Below are positions 1 to 10,010 of a stretch of 64,000 nt of DNA, piece after piece. This DNA comes from Rhinopomastus cyanomelas (lineage: Eukaryota; Chordata; Aves; Bucerotiformes; Rhinopomastidae), in contig VXBP01005054.1 of the NCBI GenBank assembly GCA_013400115.1, positions 620,001-684,000 of the forward strand, written 5' to 3'. A program made the position numbers and the translations under genes. Position 1 is the stretch's first letter. Each line of letters opens with the position of its first letter. Under the pieces are notes generated by a model. That model ran no database searches, was not told where the DNA came from, and saw nothing but the letters and a program-made list of their open reading frames with translations.

Positions 1-2506
1 TGCACTAAGACTGTGATGGCTCTGCTAGGGAAGTCAGCAATCACAGCAGAGACCATTGGGCAAGACAACCTAAATCAAAGACACACCCTGACTTTCTGGA
101 GACAAAACCTAACCTCTATTAAAATGAGTTCTATAAACAAGGAGTATTTGATTCCAGAGAACCGTACATATTGAAGACATCCTCACGTGTACATACAGTG
201 AAGCAAGCTTTGCCAAGAGAGTAGTTACTCTGCAACGATGGATGATCTGAGAGGGATGAACTGATGGCAGATTACCCCACAGTAATGGTCTAAGGAAATG
301 GAGGGAGAGGAAAAAAATGTCCAAGAACCTAATACAACCCCTGTTGGGATTAACAGACAGACTTGTTAATCCTCTGGTCCATGCCACATGTTTCTTCAAA
401 AAGGACTGCAGGAAAAAAAAAATCTACCAGGAAAAAAAGTATCTGGCAACATCCCTCATGAACTAACTGTCTTATGCTGTTGCAGAGGCAGGGAGTCCCA
501 GAGCGGAACAATTTCTCTGGATATGCTGAACAAGAAGCGTTTCTTTCACAGGGCAGAGTCAGGGCCAAGATTTCTACTGAAGTTGCAGTACTGCTTCAAG
601 CTGTAGTTCCCACTATCTTGCCCCCAGGATGCTGCTTCTTAGATAAAACTTATCAAAGAGAAACCACTGTCAATTCCTGTCAGTTACTGAGGGGACACAG
701 GCAAATGTAATATGAGAGAGCTCTCATGATTTTCCAACAGAGAAATCTGCTCTTGATGTTTGGCAGTCGGCACCTCTAAGTCATTAGTAAGAATATTTGA
801 AGCTCAGTGAAGTCCACAGACATCGACCAGCAATATTCAGAAACAGCTAAACTCTTGCTGAGCAATTCACAGCTCAGCACAAACACAGCATTAATGAGCC
901 AGCACACTGCATGTGAACAAATGCAATCATCATCACTCGGTGAGTTTCTTCTAAAAACACAATCCCAGATATCTATCAATACTAAAAGCATCTACAGTCA
1001 AATACATTCTTCACATGCAGAGACACTTGTAGGACTGAGTGTTTCAGAACTAGTTTTTTTTATTTAAACTATAAAAGGAAAAAAGCTCGCTATCAAAACA
1101 AAAGGTTCCAGCAGCACCTACTCGATGTAGGACAGCCATCTGTGTTCTCTTGCAGGAACATGCAGTAAATACATTCTGTTAAAATAACCAAGAATGTATC
1201 TTACTTTCACAACAGCGACTTTTCCAGGAAAATACTGCTGAAGAACACAGCTGTGTGTTCAAAGTGAAGTATTTTCTCCAGTACAGCAGGCGTTAGCAAA
1301 ATCAGTGAGAAAGAGGATACTCATTTTGGTTATACAGTCACACCAGCAAAATGCTGTTGCCCAGCGGCATTACAAAATACGTCACAAAAACCTGGAGGTA
1401 AAACACACAGGGCAGGCAGAGTCATATTTTCAACACGACTGTTTGATTCCTAAGTTATTGAGCTATGTCTACTCATCTTCATTTACCTTTAAAATACCAG
1501 TTAAGAGTGTGCCCCACTTGCTACTGGCTGAACTGCATCTTCCTACCAAATTTTCACAGAGGGCTTTTTGGGGAAATAAAAAGGGACAGTTTCTTTTAAG
1601 AAAGAAATAAATAAGAACTTCTGTTGCAACAAGAATCAAATACAGATGGCATAGCTGAGCCATTGAACAACGGGTTAGCAATAGCTTAGCTGAACTGTCT
1701 TCGTACTCACTGTGGAATTTCCTAGAAAAAGGCAGAGTGCAGAAATCGCGTTTAACCTTGAGTCTTTCTGCTAGACATTTCTCAACATCTTTTCGAGTAT
1801 CTACCTACATATTCAAGCATTTAAATCTTAAAAAAAACTGGCTATAAGGAAAACAAAAAAAAAGCTCTACTATCAAAATTATAAACCTACTATTACTAAT
1901 AAAAGTCCTTTTTCCCCCAAGGTGTTTCTCTTATCGATTATTTATACATCTGATGCATTGGCATAAATTAGATATCATTTGTATGATGGGGAACAAAACA
2001 GGACTGACTAAACACTCAGATGTCACAAGGTCCTTAGGCAGAAGAAAATCATGGCAAAGCTTAAATTGCACTTCCTCAAGAAAACAGATAACATGATAAA
2101 GAATTGAATATACAAACAAGGATTTTATTAGATCTCTAACATAGATCTAGGCATCTAACACAGATGGGGAAAAACGGAATTTCAAGCTCTCAGAAAGTCA
2201 CTTGACACTCAAGCACTAAAAACCACGCAGTAGTCTCTCTGTGTCATCTCATCATTACAAATGTGTCACACAACAAACAACTAGGCTAAAGCAACACAAG
2301 TAATTTGGGGCTTCCCGCTCAAATCATCAGCATGAATGACTTCATAGTGCAGGGCTGGGGAGAACAGCTGAGGCTGAAGTTTAGATTTACTGCATATGTT
2401 TCAAAATATGCTGTACTTAGAGCCAGGATTAAACCAGGCCTACAGATACTCAATTTATATGACTAAACATGATGCAAATCACAGCTGCTCACACACAAAC
2501 ACATAT
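1..2506. other. Unique AT-rich DNA, no supportable gene
   Basis: No repeat tail, CpG cluster or open frame resembling a known protein is visible. Open frames here are under about 100 codons, lie on both strands and have composition expected by chance. If the CpG island at 8.3-9.3 kb drives a leftward gene, this stretch would be intronic or would carry exons too short to recognise by eye. Confidence 0.5.
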
Positions 2507-3112
2507 CCCAATGGGATCCTGGGGTGTATTAGGAGGAGTGTGTCCAGCAGATCAAGGGAAGTTCTTCTCCCCCTCTACTCTGCCCTGGTGAGGCCTCATC
2601 TTGAGTACCGTGTTCAGTTTTGGGCCTCCTGGTTTAAGAGGGACGGGGATCTGCTGGAGAGGGTCCAGTGGAGGGCTACGAGGATGATTAGGGGACAGGA
2701 GGGCATGGCTTATGAGGAGAGGCTGAGGGACTTGGGGCTTTTTAGTCTGGAGAAGAGAAGACTTAGAGGGGATTTGATAAATGTCTATAAGTATCTCTGA
2801 AGGCTGGCCAGGACGGGGGGGGACAGGCTCTTTTCACTTGAGCCCTGTGATAGGACAAGGAGCAATGGGTGTAAGCTGCAGCAGAGGAGGTTCCACTTCA
2901 ACACAAGGGGGAACTTCTTTACTGCAAGGGTCACAGAGCACTGGAACAGGCTCCCCAGGGGAGTCTCCTTCTCTGGGGACTTTCAAGGCCCGCCTGGATG
3001 CGTTCCTCTGCGATCTGTGTTAGATAGTTTTGTCCTGCTCCAGCAGGGGGGTTGGACTCGATGATCTCTTTGGGTCCCTTCCAACCCCTAACATCCTATG
3101 ATCCTATGATCC
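2507..3112 (+). mobile_element. CR1 LINE 3' end (ORF2 C-terminus plus 3' tail)
   Basis: This is a 5'-truncated CR1 non-LTR retrotransposon. The upstream part of the frame translates to the CR1 ORF2 region downstream of the reverse-transcriptase palm, with the family landmarks SRSREVLLPLYSALVRPHLEY, WASWFKRDG and SLEKRRLRGDLINVYKYL. A frame break follows near 2800, where the expected continuation moves to another frame, and then the conserved 'EHWNRL' and 'SPSLGTFKARLDAFLCDLC'-like end. The 3' end is the CR1 signature: a GGTTGGACTCGATGATCT-like block, 'TTCCAACCCCTAACATCCTATG', and two octamer units of the ATCCTATG type ending near 3112. The copy is moderately diverged and non-functional. Confidence 0.95.
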
Positions 3113-3689
3113 CTTTAAGGAGGTTTTCAGCTGTCCAGATGAGAAACAAGATTACCAGTTCATAAACACTCATACAACTCCTTTGAGCTCAGTCAGGGGG
3201 AACACACCTCTTCCAGAGAAGAAGGGCACCACTACTGAGCTGTTTGGGAAGAGCTTGTTTTGGTCTCTTTGCCACAGGCACATGCAATGCATAGTGAAAC
3301 GATACCTCGGCCAGTCTCCTAGGAGTTTACTCCACTACCAGTGAGTACAAGTGAAACCATTCAGTTACACTTCTACCAAACAAGACAAAGTTTGCATCAG
3401 GTTCTAAGGAAAGAAGTGTTGGGAAAGCCAGAAAAGGAACACGCACTGCATATCTGTTTTGTTCTCAAGTGTATATTGCCTTGGAATTCAAGACAGATCT
3501 TGTCCTGGGTCATATATTTGTTTGGTTGTATTTATTTGAGTAAGTTTGATAGTTGAGTGATCAAAAGGGAGGAGATGGCAAAAGTACACCCTTCTTAGCA
3601 GTCAGGCAAGTGCCACATAAGGCTTAAAAGCTTCATGTGCACCAGTTTCATTTTCTGCTGACAGTCACCCTCAGTATTGCACCTGATCT
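3113..3689. other. Unique sequence between two CR1 elements
   Basis: I see no repeat, CpG cluster or convincing coding frame. A 71-codon open frame at 3341-3556 has no recognisable family features. Confidence 0.45.
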
Positions 3690-5136
3690 CTTTCTATGAC
3701 AAGGTGACACACCTAGCGGATATGGGGAAGGGCTGTGGACAGGTGCATGCTCTGCTGGCTTAAACATTGGCTGGATGATTGAACCAAAAGAGTGGTGGTG
3801 AATGGAGTTCAATCCACTTGGCAACAGGTCACAAGTGGTGTCCCCAGGGCTCAGTACTGAGGCTACAGAATCACAGAATATTAGAGGTTGGAATGCACCG
3901 TGAAAGATCATCTAGTCCAACTCCCTACCACAGCAGGATCACCTAGAGTAGGTCACACAAGAACATATCCAGACTGGTGCTGTATGTCTCCAGAGAAGGA
4001 GCCTTTCTGGCTACACAGCCTTTCTGGGCAGCCTGTTTCAGGGCTCCATCACCCTTACAGTGAAAAAGCTTTTCCTTATGTTTACCTGGAACCTCCTCTA
4101 CTCCAGTTTGCACCCACTACCCCTTGTCCTATCATCAGGCGTAACTGAGAAGAGCCTGGCAGCATCTTCCTGACACCCACTCTTTATGTATTTATTAATG
4201 TTAAAGAGGCCTTCACTGATGATTTGGATGAAGGGATTGAGTGCACTCTTAGTAAGTTTGCAGACGACACCAAGCTGGGCAGGTATGTTGGTCTGCTTGA
4301 GAGTAGAGAGGCCCTACAGAGAGATCTGAACAGGTTGGATCAATGGTTTGAGGCCAACTGTATGAGCTTCAACAAAGCCAGGTGCTAGGTCCTGCAATGG
4401 AGTCACAAACACCTACTGCAATGTTACAGGCTTGGGGGAGGGTGGCTGGAAAGCTGCTCGACATAAAGAGACCTGGGGATATTGATCAATCATTGGTTCA
4501 ACATGAACCAGCAATGTGCCCAGATGACCAAGAAGGCCAATGGCATCCTGGATTTTATCAGAAATAGTGTGGCCAACAGAAGTAGGGAAAGGATTGTCAT
4601 CCTGTACTTGGCACTGGTGAGGCCTCACCCTGAGTGCTGGGTTTTGTTTTGGGCCCCTCGGTTCAAGAAAGACATTGAGCTGTTGGAGCTGGTCCAGAAA
4701 AGGGTAACAAGGTCTGAGGGCAGAGAATGGTCTGGAGAACAAGATTTAAGATGAGCAGCTGAGGGAATTCGGGCTCATTCTGAAGAAAAGGAGGCTGAGA
4801 AGAGACATTGCTGCCTATAACTCCCTGAAAGAAGGTTGCAGAGAGGTGGATGTTGGTCTCTTCTCACAAGTAACAAGTGACAGGGCAAGAGGAAATGGCC
4901 TCAAGTTGCACCAGGGGAAGTGTAGGTTGGACAACAGGAAAGACTTTGTCATGGAAGGAGTCCTCAGGCCTTGGAACAGGCTGTCCAGGGAGGGCCTTTG
5001 AAGTATTTTAAAGTCATGGAGTTCTGGAGCTTAGGGGCAAAGTTTAGTGGTGGCCTTGGGACAGCTGGGTTAATGTTTGGACTCCATCATCTTGAAGGTC
5101 TTTTCCAACCAAAGCAATTCTATGATTCTGTGATTA
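3690..5136 (+). mobile_element. Older CR1 LINE copy, interrupted by a nested CR1
   Basis: A decayed plus-strand CR1 begins around 3690 ('GACAAGGTGAC' of the RT palm). It includes the block reading VVVNGVQSTW..VTSGVPRAQY up to about 3865, then resumes near 4214 with the 'DDLDEGIECTLSKFADDTKLG' RT active-site region (FADD box). It runs through the thumb and C-terminal region to the 3' UTR, with the tail 'GATCTTGAAGGTCTTTTCCAACC' type and ATTCTATG/ATTCTGTG octamers at about 5118-5136. Several frameshifts and a deletion of roughly 100 bp near 3725 are evident. Its divergence is visibly higher than that of the copies at 54-61 kb, so it is an older insertion. Confidence 0.9.
3866..4213 (-). mobile_element. 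Younger CR1 3' end nested inside the 3.7-5.1 kb CR1
   Basis: On the plus strand the sequence switches abruptly at about 3866 to the reverse complement of a CR1 3' tail ('CAGAATCACAGAATATTAG' followed by 'TCTAGTCCAACTCCC'). It reads back through the CR1 3' UTR and ORF2 C-terminus to about 4213. The outer element then resumes in the next conserved block. This is a 5'-truncated insertion of about 350 bp in the opposite orientation. No obvious target-site duplication is visible, which is usual for CR1. Confidence 0.9.
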
Positions 5137-8100
5137 TTACATGAATACCAACTGTACTTCAAGATCCTTAAACCATTCCAGATAGAGCATTACACTCCAC
5201 GACAGAGATATTACCAGAAAACATTTTACAGTATTCTCTCACTGAAATTAAAATATTCTGTGGTTTTATGCACTTGCTTAGCTCAAGAAATGTTTTTAAA
5301 TAATTGATTTTACAATGTGTCCCTTTGATTTGCAGCTACTGAAATACATCCACGCTGCATTACTTCCATCTTTTAGTCAGAACCTGTCAAAATTATAACC
5401 AGTTGAGAAAGACCAACAACTAATTGAATAGGTTCCAAACAGAACTCACTTCAGGTCTGGTCTAGATCAGACCAGAAACAAATTTTGCGCTTGCCTTGCC
5501 AAGGACAGAGTTGCGTGGTCCCCAGTCTCCCATTTCTCTGCTTTTCCTGGTGTCTCTGGTAACAGGACCACACACTGGTACAAATTCCAGTGGGAGTAGT
5601 ATGTACAATTAGGTGGCCCTACAGAGCTAGAGGCAATGCACCACACTTTCCCCTACAGAGCAGACTTAGCTAAAATCACTCAAATGTCATAAAAAGCTAA
5701 AGGCTCTAGCTTAGAAAGGTAGTGCCTCTTCAAGGAAATGTATAAACTCCCTTACAGGTAGAAATAACTACCTTTAAATGATAACATAATAACATAAACC
5801 ATTAGTATTATTTTTACCAAGTCCATAAAGAGCCCTCCCAGGCTCATCTCCATTAACTGCATCTCTGCAAAACACAGCCAAGCAGATACACAACTATTAC
5901 TCTTAATGTGCTACACAAATAGCTCTGAACAGCATACATGGCTCTCCCCCTTTCCCTATTCCTGCTTCACATAGAGCTCTAGAGAACCCAAATCTGCACT
6001 CAGGTAAAGGAAGATTCAGAGAAATATGACCAATTTTGTCATGGAGCAAGGAAAACCGGTAAAAAACCTACTGAAACACAAACTGGTTTGGTGCTTTTCA
6101 GGCATAGAACCTTACAACCAGAATGGAGAAGCTGCACTTAATGCGTGGATGATTTCAGAATAAAAATTGCATAACCTTTCTCATCAGTGGATGATTAACT
6201 GAGGAATTCAGTTCCTAATAAAGTCAGACAGATCACAGACTCCACTGTAAAGCTCTTGTCATCCTTCACATTCAGCTCTGGCTCATCTGCAACAAACATA
6301 TCAATCCCTAGCCTATTCCTTTTTTAACTTCATTCTTTTTACAATGGGTGATGGATATAATCCATAAATGCAATGAAGAGGATGGTGGACTACAGCTATA
6401 TAACACATTCAGACTGTGTAATGACTAGACACACCAGAGACAGCTTTAGGGAATTTAAATACCTGTGTCAATGAACCAAACGCAGGCACATACCAGTGCT
6501 GCCCAACACCTGTCAGGTATTTACACTGTACAGTCCACAACTGAGGCTGCAGTTTCACTGTACATTAGCTGGGTGGAAGTAAATTTGATAAACCCACATG
6601 TGCTACAAGCCCAACTCTAGCTCCAGCACAGCTGCAGAGAGGTGATGAAGGTGCTCCTCTTTCTGGAGCAGCAGTCAGAGCTGACCTGGGTAGAGGATCT
6701 GAGCCATTGCAGAGACATGGTGACAGCGAGGTCCTTCACACAGAAGCAAGAATGGATGGATGACTAATTTAAACTCTTAGGCCCCTGAGTACTCTATTTG
6801 ACAAGACCTTCAACTGTAATGTGGCATCCAGACATCAAAATAAGACTTAAAAGGTCTGAAAGCTTCTGTGTTTTTCCCAGGAAGACAGTATGTTAATAAA
6901 AGACATCATCTTCCCAGGCTTTAGTGTTATTTCCTTGATCTATATAGGACCAAATAGCCAAGATCTTTCAGAAGAGTCTTCTAAAGATTACTCATTAACA
7001 AAAGCAGTTATAAACTTTCCCAAGTTTTGTAGTTTAGAAATAATTCCTTCTTTACAGAGTATCCTTTCAACTGTGCTGTGTGATCAAGAAGCCAAGATTA
7101 CTATGCTATCTCACTGTTCATTCAATGTCATACCAAACGAAAATGTGGGTTACATTTATGAAATACAAAATGGAAAACAGCTGGAGAATGAGCTGTTGTG
7201 TAGTGAGAACAATATGAGAGCATCTTCCTGTTCAATTATCTCGCACAGATTCAGCAAATAGAATTATCTGACATTACTCATTAACCACAGACACATCACA
7301 GCTGTGGAACACAATGGAGCTGTCTATACATTTGTATCAGCCACTGAGTGGCAGCAATTCCTTCACTCCTAAATCTGAGTTACAAGAGGTAGGGTATACA
7401 ATCCAGTGTACTGCTTCTTCTCAATTATTTTGTGCTACCTCTAGATTATTTTCCAATAGCCTTAAATACAGCCATACAAGCAACACCCCAAGCAAAATTC
7501 CTTGTTATGTGTTTCCATTTTTAAACCGTCAAAAGTTTCAAAATTTATGGACTTTATTCTGACCATCACACTGCCTTAGAAGTTTGCTATACTTCATTTC
7601 ACATAACTATAACTTTTAGTAAAACTACGAGGATCGATGATGTAGAAAATATTAGCATTTAAAAATTTCTTAAACTAAAGCACAGACCTTTATGATATTA
7701 TGAAATGCACAGTAATGCTGAGCAACTTGGGAGACAGGAAGCCAATGAGGTTGTTGGCTGACACATTATGTTGCTAACAGACCAAGGATTGTGTGAGGCT
7801 AAGCCCCAAATATAATTTGAAAGATACTAAACCCAGGACAGCACTCAGAATTTTGATAAAGACTATTTGTAGAGATTCCTACTACTGCCATTCAGGCTTT
7901 AAATAGTAGGCTTTAAAAAGTAAGAATAGATGTAGCATGAGAACTGCTTAGCCCACACCTGCCTTTCCTGCAGGATCAGTTCCACCCTTGGAAGCATCCC
8001 ACTGTCAAGAGACAGAATACAGGGCACTGTAAGTCTTGCACACAACCTCCTGCCAAAGCTCCTAGGTCCAGACTAACACTGCTTTGGCGTTACTTCAATA

Positions 8101-8224
8101 ATCTGTAAGTGATGTGATGCAGCAGAACACACGCGTACACTGGTATCAGATGTAATCACAGAATTCCATTAACTACATTACTGTAACTTCCATACCCTAA
8201 TGCTGGGGAATTCCCCCTAAAAAG
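5137..8224. other. Unique AT-rich DNA left of the CpG island
   Basis: No repeats were recognised. The longest open frame (6890-7261, plus, 123 codons) is rich in Ser and Ile and has no recognisable domain. I treat it as chance. If the neighbouring island drives a minus-strand gene, this would be the first intron. Confidence 0.45.
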
Positions 8225-8228
8225 GGGA

Positions 8229-8255
8229 GTTCTCTAGCAACGAGCTGAAGATTGG
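8229..8255. promoter_or_regulatory. X-box-like (RFX) site plus inverted CCAAT box
   Basis: On the minus strand, 8241-8229 reads GTTGCTAGAGAAC. This fits the X-box consensus RYYNYY-N(1)-RRNRAC and keeps a strong GTTGC half-site. ATTGG (CCAAT on the minus strand) follows at 8251-8255, about one and a half helical turns away. X-box and NF-Y/CCAAT pairs are known from RFX-regulated promoters such as cilia genes and MHC class II. The placement at the edge of a CpG island is suggestive, but both motifs are short and could be coincidental. Confidence 0.4.
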
Positions 8256-8330
8256 CTGTTAGGAGCCTGAACAAAACAGCCACAAGCACTGCCGGCTCAC
8301 TGCCTGGCGCCTTTCAGCCGTGAACCCGGG

Positions 8331-8339
8331 CATTTAAAA
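8331..8339 (+). promoter_or_regulatory. TATA-like box at the island edge
   Basis: ATTTAAAAG at about 8332-8340 is the only TATA-like string in the island. It sits about 80 bp to the right of the inverted CCAAT box. It would suit a plus-strand start near 8365. It may be incidental, because most CpG-island promoters lack TATA. Confidence 0.2.
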
Positions 8340-8796
8340 GGTCGGGTGTCCTGTCTGCCTCAAGTTCACTGCCGTTCGGAGGACAGGAACCTAGGAACCC
8401 AGTCTCAGCGCGGCCAGGTGGGGTAAAAAGTTGGTGCCGTCAAACTTGGTGTTTCTGCCGCGAGGGAACTCCGCGCCTCTGTCACGGGATCCCGCCAACT
8501 CTGTGCACCGGGCACGATCCCTCCCGCCAGCGCTCCCATCTCTCCGGCCGAGCCCCACACACCGACCTCACTCCAGGTCGCGCCCTCATCATCCCCAGCT
8601 CCACTGCGCTCGGCCCCAGGGAGGTTTTGGCGTACAAAGCCAACGGCCGGCCCGTTCCCGGGGCTCCGCCGCAGCCCCCGTGGCGAAACCCAACATGGAG
8701 GCGCCGCAAAAAGAAACCCCGTGGCCGCCGCGTTCTGGTGGCGGACGGACCCCGCCGGCACGCTGCCGCAGCACCCCGGCGCCGCACGAGACTCAC

Positions 8797-9330
8797 CCCG
8801 GGGCGGCGGCTACCGCTCTCCTCGCCGGGAGTACCGCGGAAGGCGACTGGGCCGGAGGGAGCGGAGCCCGCGTCGCTTCCTCATTCACCCCGCGCCAGGC
8901 GGGGCAGGAACTGCCGAGCAGAGGCAGGTACCGGCACTCACCCTCTGCCAGCGACACGTCGGGGCCGCAGCCACCGCCGAGTTTCGGGCGCCGTCCTGGG
9001 AAAGAGGGAGAGAGTGAGTGAGGAGAGAAACAGAGAGAGAGAAAGAGACCGAGAGAGGCGGGGGTGGGACCGAGGGAACGAACAGGTCTCGCAGCCTCCG
9101 GCACAGCCCGGCCGGGCGCAACCCGCCCCCAGCCACGCCCACGGGCCACCGCCACGGGCCTCTCGCTCACCTGCTCCCGCCGGCCCCGCCCCGGAGGTGT
9201 TAATGGGGGCGGTGGGCAGCTCCCTGCAGTCCGCAGGCCCGTGTGGAAACGCCCCAGCCCACACTTCGTAGACGGCGCTCTGGCTGGGCCCTGGTGCGGA
9301 CCGGGCCAGGGCTGGTGCTGCGGGTGTTGG
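8797..9330 (-). other. Candidate alternative first exons of a leftward gene
   Basis: Three strong 5' splice-site strings lie on the minus strand within 380 bp: GAGCAG|GTGAGC with the intron starting at 9170, CAGAGG|GTGAGT at 8941, and CCCGGG|GTGAGT at 8796. Each is preceded by GC-rich sequence suitable for a 5' UTR exon. The pattern is what one expects from a CpG-island promoter with alternative first exons transcribed leftward. On the plus strand there are two weaker options, CAG|GTACCG at 8927 and GAGA|GTGAGT inside the purine tract near 9013. Transcription start and exon limits cannot be defined from sequence alone, and no protein frame is assigned. Confidence 0.4.
9001..9075 (+). repeat. 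Purine-rich (GA)n-like tract
   Basis: About 75 bp of almost uninterrupted A/G, dominated by GAGA and AAGAGA units, lies within the CpG island. It is imperfect, with occasional C and T. Purine/pyrimidine-asymmetric tracts of this kind are common in promoters and can bind GAGA-type factors or form triplex DNA. No function is claimed. Confidence 0.75.
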
Positions 9331-9519
9331 GCAAATGATTTTATTCTTTTTTAAGGTTTCTTTTGTTTTCTGTTTTGTTTGGTTCCACTGGCAGCCCCTA
9401 TGCAAAGGGCGTCTGGGTTTGGAGGGTCGGGACACAGACGGGGAGATCTCGCTGCCCCCACGAGCAGCCAGCAGTTGGGTTTTCTCTCTTCAACTACCTG
9501 CAGGGAGTTTGAAATGAGG

Positions 9520-9809
9520 TGGAGGTTAGCTTCTTCTCCCTAGTGACTAACAACAGGACAAGAAGAAATAGAGTCAGGTTGTGCCAGGGGAGGGTCGGGT
9601 TGGATCTTAGGAACTGTGGTTCTGTTGTCAGACCGGGGAGGCCTTGAGACAGGCTGCCCAGGGAGGGGGTAGTGGCATCTTCCCTGAAGAGGTTCAACAC
9701 ATGGGCAGACGGGGTGTTTCAGGAGATGGGATAGTGGTTGGGTGTTGTAGGGCAGAAGGTTGGAGTTGATCTTGAAAGTCTTTTCCAACCTTGCTGATTC
9801 TATGATTTT
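9520..9809 (+). mobile_element. CR1 LINE 3' end, old
   Basis: Diverged plus-strand CR1 3' region. It shows 'CTAACAACAGGACAAGAAGAAAT', 'GTTGTGCCAGGGGAGGGTC', 'CAGGCTGCCCAGGGAGG' and the tail 'CTTGAAAGTCTTTTCCAACC' followed by GATTCTATGATTTT at about 9796-9809. It contains no usable frame. Confidence 0.88.
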
Positions 9810-9817
9810 CCATGCTT

Positions 9818-10010
9818 TCATAGACTCATAGAATGTGTTGGACTGGAAGGGGCCTTTAAAAGTTCATCTAGTCCAACCACCCATGTAAATGAGCAGGGAC
9901 ACCAAGGATTGCCCCAGCCCAGGTGCAGGACCGTATATCTGGCCTTGTTGAACTTCATGAGGTTCACCTAGGCCCACTTCTCCAGCTTCTCCATCATTTC
10001 CAGCCTGTAC
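9818..10010 (-). mobile_element. CR1 LINE fragment, tail-to-tail with the preceding copy
   Basis: The plus strand reads as the reverse complement of a CR1 tail (CATAGACTCATAGAATG, then 'TCTAGTCCAACCACCC'). It then jumps to an internal ORF2 segment recognisable from 'GGCCTTGTTGAACTTCATGA' and 'GGCCCACTTCTCCAGC'. The intervening body is missing, so this is an internally deleted minus-strand copy. It starts within about 10 bp of the end of the plus-strand copy at 9520-9809. Confidence 0.8.

Larger units (their letters stand above)
8285..9330. promoter_or_regulatory. CpG island, probable gene promoter
   Basis: CpG dinucleotides become frequent abruptly near 8285 and stop near 9330, while flanking DNA is AT-rich with almost none. 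GC boxes are visible (CCCCGCCCC near 9185-9194, GGGGCGG near 8803 and GGGGGCGG near 9204). Open frames of 100-214 codons occur here in nearly every frame. This is expected where GC content makes stop codons rare, and none resembles a known protein. CpG islands of this size in birds normally mark the 5' end of a gene. Which gene, and on which strand, cannot be read from this window alone. Confidence 0.85.

Noticed and set aside
6890..7562. Open frames of 123 and 82 codons in succession on the plus strand
   Set aside because: Different contexts, no recognisable domain, and lengths within what AT-rich DNA gives by chance over 64 kb. No splice or promoter support.
8431..9435. Overlapping frames of up to 214 codons in the CpG island
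   Set aside because: High GC removes stop codons in all frames. The Pro/Arg/Ala-rich translations are frame artefacts and several frames on both strands are open at once.
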